This document shows, one piece after another, positions 1 through 5,813 of a stretch of DNA of 5,813 nt. A program made the translations under genes and the position numbers. Every line of letters begins with the position of its first letter. Within the stretch, counting starts at the first letter, position 1. A model generated the notes under the pieces. That model did no database searches. It was given only the letters and a program-made list of their open reading frames with translations, and was not told the origin of the DNA. The stretch comes from Bacteroidota bacterium (GTDB lineage Bacteria; Bacteroidota; Bacteroidia; Bacteroidales; JADFUO01), in assembly GCA_030614305.1 (NCBI GenBank), contig JAUWKH010000120.1:1-5813 (forward strand), written 5' to 3'.

Positions 1-1480
1 CCGGGCATGTTTTCGGAACGTTTAAATGAAATAGTTTGTTTTCTTCAAATTCAACATTTTCAAGTTCCCCTGATAATGCAGCATTAACCATTGCTCGAGT
101 CAGGTTAATATCAATGCGTTTACCGGTTCCATAAGCACCACCGCTCCATCCTGTATTAATTAAATATACTTTTGTATTGAATTTTTCCATTTTTTCACCT
201 AGCATGTCTGCATATACATCAGGATTACAGGGCATAAACGGTTGCCCGAAAAATCTTGAGAAAGTTGCCTGTGGTTCGGTTATACCTGTTTCCGTGCCTG
301 CAAGTTTGCTGGTATATCCTATTAAAAACCAAAGCATAGCCTGATCAGTATTTAATTTTGAAACAGGTGGTAAAATACCATAAGCATCGGCTGTGAGAAA
401 TAAAATGGTTTTCGGATTACCTGAAATAGAAGAAACTTTTATGTTTCTTAAATAACGTAATGGATACGAAGCTCTTGAGTTTGGAGTAAGCCTGTCATCA
501 AAATAATCTACTTTGCCGTCAGGATAGATCATTGCATTTTCAATAATAGCTCCCTGATGCAGATAATTATCTTTATGCATAACAGCATCATATATATCCT
601 TTTCTTTAACAGGATCAATATTTATCATTTTTGCGTAGCAGCCATTTTCAAAGTTAGCAATTCCGTCTTCGCTCCAGCCGTGTTCGTCATCTCCCAATAA
701 TGCTCTTGTGTGATCGGCTGATAATGATGTTTTACCGGTTCCTGATAATCCCAAAAGTAAAGCTGAATCGCCATTCTTTCCTTCATTTGCTGAGCAATGT
801 AATGGTAAGATGTTCTCAAAGGGCAAATAGTAATTCATTACGGTAAACATTAATTTTTTTAAGCTTCCCATGTATGCCGAACCAACGATAACTCCAATTC
901 GCCTGTCAAAATCCATAGCAACTATCATGTCTGATGTTTTACCGTTTGGTAATTTTCTTAACCTGCCTTCATATTTTAAAGCATCAAGCTTATCATACGG
1001 GAGTGATAACAGATAAAACCCATCATTATAGAAAACACTATTTTCAATATTTTCAGGTATTGGCCTGAACATATTGTCAGTAAAAAGTGATGATAAAGCA
1101 TGGTCGGTAACTACTTTAACAGCTAAAGCATATTTCACATCTGCACCGATCACCCTGTCCGTGACATATACTTTTTCTTTATCTGCCAGGAAGTTAAGTA
1201 CATCCTCAAATACCATATTAAATGTTTCTTCGTCAATTGGAATATTATTTGGCGAACTCCAGTCAATAGTATCCTCACTTTCACTTATTCTGACAATTAC
1301 GGTGGCTTTTGGGCTTCTGCCGGTAGATTCAACAGGTGTCCACGTAGCCAATGCACCACACTCGGCAATTAATGCTTCTTTATTGTCAACAACTTCCTGA
1401 ATAATTATTTTTCTTTCAATATTATCATAGATATTTTTATGATCATTAACTGCTTCCGCTAATTTGGCTTTTAAATTCAT
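1..1480 (-). CDS. pckA: ATP-dependent phosphoenolpyruvate carboxykinase, C-terminus cut by window edge
   Basis: The enzyme interconverts oxaloacetate + ATP and PEP + CO2 + ADP in the cytoplasm. It serves gluconeogenesis or, in many fermenting Bacteroidota, PEP carboxylation towards succinate. I translated 493 codons without a stop; the family is usually about 525-540 aa, so some 35-45 C-terminal residues lie off the left edge. Visible motifs: substrate-binding TGRSPK (53-58, R55); SAY and KK (Y203, K209, metal/substrate); LHCSAN (H228); P-loop GLSGTGKT (244-251, K250); metal-binding LLGDDEHGW (261-269, D265); FENGCYAK (277-284), a variant of the usual FEGGCYAK; NSRASYP (R336); LTADAYGILPPV (362-373); NTGWSGGAYGTGKRI (442-456). 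These match E. coli PckA residues R65, Y207, K213, H232, K254, D269 and R333. The start is secure: an in-frame TAA lies at 1484-1486, two codons upstream. There is no clear Shine-Dalgarno. The gene lies 326 bp downstream of ppdK on the same strand. I found no TAnnTTTG promoter in the gap, so read-through from ppdK or a non-consensus promoter is possible. Confidence 0.97.
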   Translation of the reverse strand, partial: MNLKAKLAEAVNDHKNIYDNIERKIIIQEVVDNKEALIAECGALATWTPVESTGRSPKATVIVRISESEDTIDWSSPNNIPIDEETFNMVFEDVLNFLADKEKVYVTDRVIGADVKYALAVKVVTDHALSSLFTDNMFRPIPENIENSVFYNDGFYLLSLPYDKLDALKYEGRLRKLPNGKTSDMIVAMDFDRRIGVIVGSAYMGSLKKLMFTVMNYYLPFENILPLHCSANEGKNGDSALLLGLSGTGKTSLSADHTRALLGDDEHGWSEDGIANFENGCYAKMINIDPVKEKDIYDAVMHKDNYLHQGAIIENAMIYPDGKVDYFDDRLTPNSRASYPLRYLRNIKVSSISGNPKTILFLTADAYGILPPVSKLNTDQAMLWFLIGYTSKLAGTETGITEPQATFSRFFGQPFMPCNPDVYADMLGEKMEKFNTKVYLINTGWSGGAYGTGKRIDINLTRAMVNAALSGELENVEFEENKLFHLNVPKTCP

Positions 1481-1572
1481 TTTTTATTATAAGGATTTTT
1501 TAATTATTAATAATGTGATAATTTACTTTGTAGTTAGTGACTGTCCATAAAGTCAAACAATTTTTGAAATAA

Positions 1573-1590
1573 TCCCGAAAGCTTTCGGGA
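1573..1590. repeat. 18-bp perfect palindrome (possible weak hairpin terminator)
   Basis: TCCCGAAAGCTTTCGGGA is exactly self-complementary and stands out as GC-richer than its AT-rich surroundings. As RNA it can form a 7-bp stem with an AGCU loop. It lies about 217 bases past the ppdK stop on the transcribed strand. The bases after it on that strand (TTATTTC) are a poor U-tract, so it is not a convincing intrinsic terminator. It may be part of the repeat element or a dyad binding site. Confidence 0.55.
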
Positions 1591-1766
1591 CCAAATAACA
1601 AATAAATTCCAAATTTCAATGATCAAAACTTGTCCGTACGAAGCAAAGCAAGTCTGTATGGATGGATAATCAAAAAGCTTGAAACTGTTTTGGTCATTGA
1701 ATTTTTGAACATTGTAATTTATCCAGACGGACAAGTTTTGAAATTTGGTGCTTGTCATTTGTGATT
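1591..1766. repeat. Long imperfect inverted repeat inside the intergenic element
   Basis: The core is a perfect 14-bp inverted pair, CAAAACTTGTCCGT at 1624-1637 and its complement ACGGACAAGTTTTG at 1727-1740. It extends outward through CCAAATTT (1609-1616) and AAATTTGG (1741-1748), with seven extra bases, CAATGAT, in the left arm. More loosely it extends through CAAAT-rich sequence to about 1591 and 1766. A third segment at 1686-1704, the complement of AAATTCAATGACCAAAAC, also pairs with the left arm at 1611-1629, so two alternative foldings are possible. Transcription from ppdK into this region would make a long RNA hairpin. Confidence 0.75.
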
Positions 1767-1806
1767 TTTAATATTTATTTAAACTATCGGACTTTATAGG
1801 TCGGCA

Positions 1807-4542
1807 CTAAATAGTTATATTATGTTTAATTACAGCTTGTGCAGCAGCTAATCTTGCAATAGGCACTCTAAAAGGTGAACAGCTAACATAATTGAATCCT
1901 AAAGAGTTACAGAACTCAACAGAAGATGGTTCACCACCATGTTCGCCACAAATTCCTATTTTTAGATTTTTACGTGTTTGTCTGCCTCTTTCCACAGCAA
2001 TCTCCATTAATTGACCAACACCATCCTGATCAAGAATTTCAAACGGATCGTTTTTCAAAATACCTTTTTTAATATATATTGGTAAGAATTTGCCTGCATC
2101 ATCACGTGAATAACCGAAAGTCATTTGAGTTAAATCGTTTGTACCAAATGAGAAAAATTCGGCAGATTTGGCAATTTTATCAGCTAATAGAGCTGCTCTT
2201 GGTATTTCAATCATTGTACCTACTAAATAATCAATCCTGTCATTTCTTTCTTTAAAAACTTTTTCAGCAATTGCACGAACAATGTCTTCCTGCATTTTCA
2301 GCTCTTGATAAGTTCCGATAAGAGGCACCATAATTTCGGGTATGGCATTAATACCTTTGGATTTCAAATTTAGTGCAGCTTCAAAAATAGCACGTGCCTG
2401 CATTTCGGTTATCTCAGGATATGTATTTCCTAAACGGCAACCTCTGTGTCCTAACATTGGGTTGAGTTCGGATAGTTCTTTTACTTTTAGTTTGACTTCT
2501 TCAACCGAAATACCCATTTCTTTTGCCATTTCTTTTTGGTTTTTTTCTTCGTGAGGTATAAACTCGTGTAAAGGCGGGTCAAGCAGGCGAATGGTTACCG
2601 GAAGATCATGCATAGCTTCAAAAATTCCTTCAAAATCTTTTCGTTGTATAGGCAATAATTTATCCAGTGCTTTTCTTCTTTCTTTTTCATTATAAGCAAG
2701 TATCATTTCCCGCATAAGTATTATACGTTCACCTTCAAAGAACATGTGTTCGGTACGGCAAAGACCTATACCCTGAGCACCAAAATTTCTGGCAATCAAC
2801 GATTCTCTCGAAGTATCGGCATTGGTTCTTACATGCATTCTTGAATATTTATCGGCAAGTTTCATCAGTTCATTAAAATCACTACTTAATTCTGGTTCAA
2901 TGGTTCTTACCTTTCCTTCATATACCTCACCTGTTGAACCGTTTAATGATATCCAGTCACCTTCTTTAAATATTTTATTATGAACAGTAACTATTCTTTT
3001 TTTATAATCTATATTTAAATCTCCTGCTCCGGAAATACAACATTTTCCCATACCTCGTGCAACAACAGCTGCATGAGATGTCATTCCGCCACGAGCAGTA
3101 AGTATGCCTTTTGCAATATTCATTCCTTTCAGGTCTTCCGGAGAAGTTTCAATACGAACAAGTATTACTTCTTTACCTGTGGCAGCCCATTCTTCAGCTT
3201 CGTCGGCAAAAAATACTATTTGTCCGCTTGAAGCACCCGGTGAAGCCGGTAAACCCTTGGTGATAACAGTTGCTTTACTTATTGCTTCTTCATCAAATAC
3301 AGGATGAAGCAGTTCATTAAGTTTGTTAGGCTCAACTCGCATAATTGCATTTTTTTCATCAATTTCACCATCATTGAGCATATCTATTGCAATTTTTACC
3401 ATTGCTGATCCTGTGCGTTTACCATTACGTGTTTGAAGCAGCCAAAGTTTGCTATCCTGAAAAGTAAACTCAATGTCCTGCATATCTTTATAATGATCTT
3501 CAAGTTTTTGCTGGGTTTCATTTAATTCTTTATAAATTTCGGGCTTGCATTCTTCTAATGAAGGGTATTTGGTTGCTCTTACCTCTTCTGAATAATTTGA
3601 TTGTTTAGCCCATCTTTTAGAACCTTCAAGAGTAATTTGCCGTGGGGTTCTGATACCTGCTACCACATCTTCGCCCTGGGCATTGATCAAATATTCGCCG
3701 TTGAACAAGTCTTCACCTGTAGCAGCATCTCTAGTAAATGCGACTCCTGTTCCTGAATTATTGCCCATATTTCCGAAAACCATTGCCTGAACATTAATAG
3801 CTGTTCCCCATTCGGAAGGAATATTGTTTAGTTTGCGGTAAAATATAGCTCTTTCGTTCATCCAACTGTCAAAAACAGCCATTATTGAACCCCATAGTTG
3901 TTCCCATGGATCATCAGGAAATTCTTTGCCTGTTTCTTCTTTTACTGCACTTTTGAATAATCTTACTAATTCTTTAATATCTTCGGCTGTAAGCTCGGTG
4001 TCGTCATCAATATCTTTCTTGTCTTTCATCTCGTCAATGATTTCTTCAAAAGGGTCAATATCTTGTTTTGAAGCTGGTTTCATACCAAGTACTACATCAC
4101 CGTACATTTGAATAAATCTCCGGTAGGAATCCCATGCAAAACGTTCATTACCGAATTTTCTGGCAATTCCTTCAACAGTATCATTATTTAAACCAAGGTT
4201 TAAAACCGTATCCATCATTCCCGGCATAGAAGCTCTTGCTCCTGAACGTACTGAAAGCAAACATGGATTTTCCGTATCCCCGAATTTCGTACCCATAATT
4301 TTTTCAACAAAACGAACACCTTCTTCAACTTCTTTTTTAATTAATTCAATAGTTTTTTCTTTACCTATTCTATAGTAATTTTTACAAACTTCAGTAGTAA
4401 TTGTAAATCCCGGAGGTACCGGTACACCAATAAGGTTCATTTCTGCAAGGTTTGCACCTTTTCCGCCCAAAAGATTTTTCATATCTGCTTTGCCGTCAGC
4501 TTTTCGGTTACCGAAAAGATAAACATGTTTTTGTTTTGTCAT
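1807..4542 (-). CDS. ppdK: Pyruvate, phosphate dikinase (complete, 911 aa)
   Basis: The enzyme catalyses the reversible reaction pyruvate + ATP + Pi to PEP + AMP + PPi through a phosphohistidine carried between two active sites. Domains run in the usual order: N-terminal ATP-grasp nucleotide-binding region (about 1-400) with GGKGANLAEM (K28), SVRSGARASMPGMMDT (R99), E358 and LLQTRNGKR (R372); phosphohistidine swivel domain (about 425-545) with GGMTSHAAVVARGMG, catalytic His490; C-terminal PEP/pyruvate TIM barrel (about 560-905) with GLCRTEHMFF (R596), RLLDPPLHEF (R652), GTMIEIPRA (E779), FGTNDLTQMTFGYSRDD (N802) and GICGEHGG (C865). By a nearly constant offset these match Clostridium symbiosum His455, Arg561, Arg617, Glu745, Asn768 and Cys831. 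The length is slightly above the classic 874 aa but normal for the wider family. The start is supported by the conserved N-terminus and an in-frame TAA at 4555-4557. No Shine-Dalgarno is visible. The TAG stop and last codons overlap the edge of a repeat-like element (1531-1813). The gene is divergent from the LOR gene at 4735 and is followed by pckA. Confidence 0.98.
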   Translation of the reverse strand: MTKQKHVYLFGNRKADGKADMKNLLGGKGANLAEMNLIGVPVPPGFTITTEVCKNYYRIGKEKTIELIKKEVEEGVRFVEKIMGTKFGDTENPCLLSVRSGARASMPGMMDTVLNLGLNNDTVEGIARKFGNERFAWDSYRRFIQMYGDVVLGMKPASKQDIDPFEEIIDEMKDKKDIDDDTELTAEDIKELVRLFKSAVKEETGKEFPDDPWEQLWGSIMAVFDSWMNERAIFYRKLNNIPSEWGTAINVQAMVFGNMGNNSGTGVAFTRDAATGEDLFNGEYLINAQGEDVVAGIRTPRQITLEGSKRWAKQSNYSEEVRATKYPSLEECKPEIYKELNETQQKLEDHYKDMQDIEFTFQDSKLWLLQTRNGKRTGSAMVKIAIDMLNDGEIDEKNAIMRVEPNKLNELLHPVFDEEAISKATVITKGLPASPGASSGQIVFFADEAEEWAATGKEVILVRIETSPEDLKGMNIAKGILTARGGMTSHAAVVARGMGKCCISGAGDLNIDYKKRIVTVHNKIFKEGDWISLNGSTGEVYEGKVRTIEPELSSDFNELMKLADKYSRMHVRTNADTSRESLIARNFGAQGIGLCRTEHMFFEGERIILMREMILAYNEKERRKALDKLLPIQRKDFEGIFEAMHDLPVTIRLLDPPLHEFIPHEEKNQKEMAKEMGISVEEVKLKVKELSELNPMLGHRGCRLGNTYPEITEMQARAIFEAALNLKSKGINAIPEIMVPLIGTYQELKMQEDIVRAIAEKVFKERNDRIDYLVGTMIEIPRAALLADKIAKSAEFFSFGTNDLTQMTFGYSRDDAGKFLPIYIKKGILKNDPFEILDQDGVGQLMEIAVERGRQTRKNLKIGICGEHGGEPSSVEFCNSLGFNYVSCSPFRVPIARLAAAQAVIKHNITI
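4500..4518 (-). other. Hairpin in codons 9-15 of ppdK
   Basis: On the mRNA strand the stretch CTTTTCGG-TAA-CCGAAAAG forms an 8-bp stem with a 3-base loop, 25-43 bases after the A of the ATG. It lies within codons for Leu9 to Ala15. Structure this close to the start can slow or pause initiation, but it may simply follow from the coded residues. Confidence 0.35.
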
Positions 4543-4567
4543 TTTAATTTTTAATTATTTAGTGTGA

Positions 4568-4651
4568 GAAATTATTATTTAATTGATTCTTAATCAGAAG
4601 AATTTTGAGCATGCAAAACTACAAAAATATATATCAGGAAATTATTATTTA
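4568..4651. repeat. 14-bp direct repeat in the divergent promoter region
   Basis: GAAATTATTATTTA occurs at 4568-4581 and again at 4638-4651, 70 bp apart. One copy lies in the expected ppdK leader. The other lies just upstream of the LOR-gene promoter candidate and also upstream of the ppdK candidate. It could be a paired binding site for a regulator, or low-complexity AT sequence repeated by chance. Confidence 0.4.
4622..4629 (-). promoter_or_regulatory. Candidate -7 element for ppdK
   Basis: On the minus strand this reads TATTTTTG, matching the Bacteroidota sigma-factor consensus TAnnTTTG. It lies about 80 bases before the ppdK ATG, giving an expected leader of roughly 70-75 bases. I see no good TTG -33 element at the usual spacing, and in such AT-rich DNA chance matches are common. 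Confidence 0.4.
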
Positions 4652-4664
4652 TTTAAAAATTTTG

Positions 4665-4672
4665 TATGTTTG
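4665..4672 (+). promoter_or_regulatory. Candidate -7 element for the LOR gene
   Basis: TATGTTTG is an exact match to the Bacteroidota TAnnTTTG consensus. It lies 62 bases before the ATG at 4735 and faces away from the ppdK candidate promoter, 35 bases off. A matching TTG -33 box is not obvious, so the site is plausible but unproven. Confidence 0.45.
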
Positions 4673-4734
4673 CCTGCCATAATTCAGATAAACTCCATAA
4701 GGAAATATAACTGTTTATAAAAAATATTTCAAGA

Positions 4735-5813
4735 ATGAATAATATTATTGGAATTCGTCACGAAGATAAATATGTTATGGAAAGGCGTGTGCCGCTTACT
4801 CCTAAACATGTTAAATATTTAATAGAAAATCAGAATCTGGAAGTTTTAGTTGAAAGTTCACCGAAAAGAATTTTTAAAGATGAAGAATTTAAGAAGGCAG
4901 GAGCAATAATTACAAATGACCTGAAAAAAGCTCCTGTGATTTTTGGTGTAAAAGAAATACCAGAATCTTATTTTGAAAATGGAAAAACATACATATTCTT
5001 TTCGCATGTAATTAAAGGACAGGAATATAATATGCCCATGCTCAAAAAAATGATGGAGAAAAAAAACAATCTCATTGACTATGAAAAAATAATGGATGAG
5101 CAGGGGAGGAGACTCATATTTTTCGGAAAATATGCGGGCCTGGCAGGAATGATTAATTCTTTATGGTCCTTAGGTTTGCGTTTAAAACATTTTGGTTTTG
5201 AAACACCTTTTATCAAAATAAAACAATCACATCTTTATAATTCGCTGGAAGAAGCTAAAAATGATATTTCAAAAGTTGGTTTTGAAATTGCAGAGAAAGG
5301 CCTGCCAAAAGAGTTAACCCCCTTAACGATAGGATTTACAGGTTATGGCAATGTTTCAATGGGTGCACAGGAAATTACAAATTTATTGCCTGTAAAAGAA
5401 ATTTCACCTTCCGAATTGTTGGATTTGAAAAACAGATCGGACATTCCTGACAATATTATTTATAAAATTGTTTTTAAAGAAGAACATTTGTCAGAGCCGT
5501 TAGATAACAATATGGAATTTGACTTACAGGATTATTACGCTCATCCGGAAAAATATAAAGACCAGTTTGAAAAATATATTAAGCATTTAACTGTTTTAAT
5601 GAATTGCATGTATTGGGATGAGCGTTATCCGAGAATTATTACTAAAGATTATCTTGAAAAAATATATAAAGAAGGTAATCCGAAATTAACAGTTATTGGT
5701 GATATTACCTGCGATCCGGACGGATCAATAGAATGTACACATAAAGGAACAGAAATTGAAGACCCGGTTTTTGTTTATAATCCGTTTACAAGAAAACCAA
5801 CTATGGGACATGA
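4735..5813 (+). CDS. Lysine-2-oxoglutarate reductase (saccharopine-forming) domain protein, 3' end cut by window edge
   Basis: The 359 visible codons resemble the N-terminal lysine-ketoglutarate reductase (LOR) half of the animal and plant bifunctional enzyme AASS, which condenses lysine and 2-oxoglutarate to saccharopine with NAD(P)H. Similarity, judged from memory of human AASS, runs along the whole visible length: ERRVPLTPKHV (16-26), FGVKEIP (70-76), FFSHVIKGQEYNM (88-100), LIDYEKIMDEQGRR (113-126), FGKYAGLAGMINSLWSLGLRL (130-150), dinucleotide-binding GFTGYGNVSMGAQ (200-212), YWDERYPRIIT (293-303) and GDITCDPDGSIE (322-333). K73 and H91 sit where yeast saccharopine dehydrogenase Lys1 has its acid-base Lys77 and His96. 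The LOR half is about 430 aa in AASS, so perhaps 60-80 residues are missing; whether a saccharopine dehydrogenase half or separate gene follows cannot be seen. An in-frame TAA at 4708-4710 supports the start. There is no Shine-Dalgarno near it. Alternative: another AlaDH/PNT-fold oxidoreductase, such as Lys1-type saccharopine dehydrogenase. The fold is sure, the reaction direction and substrate less so. Confidence 0.88.
   Translation, partial: MNNIIGIRHEDKYVMERRVPLTPKHVKYLIENQNLEVLVESSPKRIFKDEEFKKAGAIITNDLKKAPVIFGVKEIPESYFENGKTYIFFSHVIKGQEYNMPMLKKMMEKKNNLIDYEKIMDEQGRRLIFFGKYAGLAGMINSLWSLGLRLKHFGFETPFIKIKQSHLYNSLEEAKNDISKVGFEIAEKGLPKELTPLTIGFTGYGNVSMGAQEITNLLPVKEISPSELLDLKNRSDIPDNIIYKIVFKEEHLSEPLDNNMEFDLQDYYAHPEKYKDQFEKYIKHLTVLMNCMYWDERYPRIITKDYLEKIYKEGNPKLTVIGDITCDPDGSIECTHKGTEIEDPVFVYNPFTRKPTMGH

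Larger units (their letters stand above)
1531..1813. mobile_element. MITE-like or degenerate repeat element with imperfect terminal inverted repeats
   Basis: This fills most of the 326-bp gap between ppdK and pckA. The 24 bases at 1531-1554 and the reverse complement of 1790-1813 agree at 18 of 24 positions, including an uninterrupted ATAAAGTC block (1547-1554 against 1790-1797) and TTAGTG near the tip. Both ends carry a TA dinucleotide, as expected for a TA-targeting (IS630/Tc1-like) transposon derivative, but that family link is only inference. Inside are long inverted repeats (1591-1766) and a palindrome (1573-1590). No transposase is encoded. The runs of CAAATTTCAA and AAATAACAAAT resemble intergenic repeat families I have seen across environmental bacterial genomes. 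A 74-codon minus-strand reading frame at 1534-1758 is low complexity and looks like a by-product of the repeat. The element could instead be an ancient non-mobile intergenic repeat. Confidence 0.5.

Noticed and set aside
625..819. 64-codon minus-strand reading frame
   Set aside because: It overlaps the pckA P-loop and metal-binding region in another frame; the pckA frame is clearly the coding one.
1074..1400. 108-codon plus-strand reading frame
   Set aside because: It is antisense to conserved N-terminal pckA sequence, is rich in Ser/Thr/Leu as expected of a reverse-strand shadow, and matches no family.
1573..1590. Palindrome as a strong intrinsic terminator of ppdK
   Set aside because: The stem is good, but it lacks a continuous U-tract on either strand and lies far from the stop codon; it is kept only as a repeat or weak candidate.
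1534..1758. 74-codon minus-strand reading frame in the ppdK-pckA gap
   Set aside because: It lies inside the inverted-repeat element, its composition follows the repeated CAAATTTCAA-like DNA, and it shows no recognisable domain. A real peptide is unlikely, though not excluded.
2342..4111. Three short plus-strand frames (2342-2554, 3104-3307, 3926-4111)
   Set aside because: All lie antisense to conserved PPDK coding sequence and have the Ser-rich composition of shadow frames.
1..5813. CRISPR arrays, tRNA or rRNA genes, riboswitches, defence or prophage genes
   Set aside because: I saw no regularly spaced repeats, tRNA or rRNA-like sequence, conserved riboswitch core or phage/defence protein. 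The coding content is ordinary metabolism.

Overview
The window looks like ordinary chromosomal DNA from a member of the Bacteroidota, probably Bacteroidales or a relative. Four things suggest this. The DNA is AT-rich. The PckA and PpdK proteins read like the Bacteroidota versions of these enzymes. None of the three starts has a clear Shine-Dalgarno sequence. TAnnTTTG-type promoter elements stand in front of two of the genes. The assignment rests on recalled family features, not on a database search.

Layout. Positions 1-1480 (minus) hold the first 493 codons of ATP-dependent phosphoenolpyruvate carboxykinase (pckA); its C-terminus lies off the left edge. Positions 1481-1806 hold no convincing gene. 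Most of this gap is a roughly 283-bp repeat-like element (1531-1813) with imperfect terminal inverted repeats, long internal inverted repeats and an 18-bp perfect palindrome. Its right end overlaps the last codons of the next gene. Positions 1807-4542 (minus) hold a complete pyruvate, phosphate dikinase (ppdK, 911 aa) with every catalytic residue I could check. Positions 4543-4734 are a divergent promoter region. Positions 4735-5813 (plus) hold the first 359 codons of a stand-alone lysine-2-oxoglutarate reductase (saccharopine-forming) type protein, which runs off the right edge.

How the genes work together. PpdK interconverts pyruvate and phosphoenolpyruvate (PEP) using ATP/AMP and Pi/PPi. 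PckA interconverts PEP and oxaloacetate using ADP/ATP. In tandem on one strand they cover the PEP-pyruvate-oxaloacetate node. They could serve gluconeogenesis, or PEP carboxylation towards succinate and propionate in a fermenter. The divergent gene belongs to lysine metabolism and is probably transcribed separately.

I see no new defence, mobile or biosynthetic system here. The items most worth a second look are the MITE-like element between ppdK and pckA and the stand-alone LOR-domain protein.
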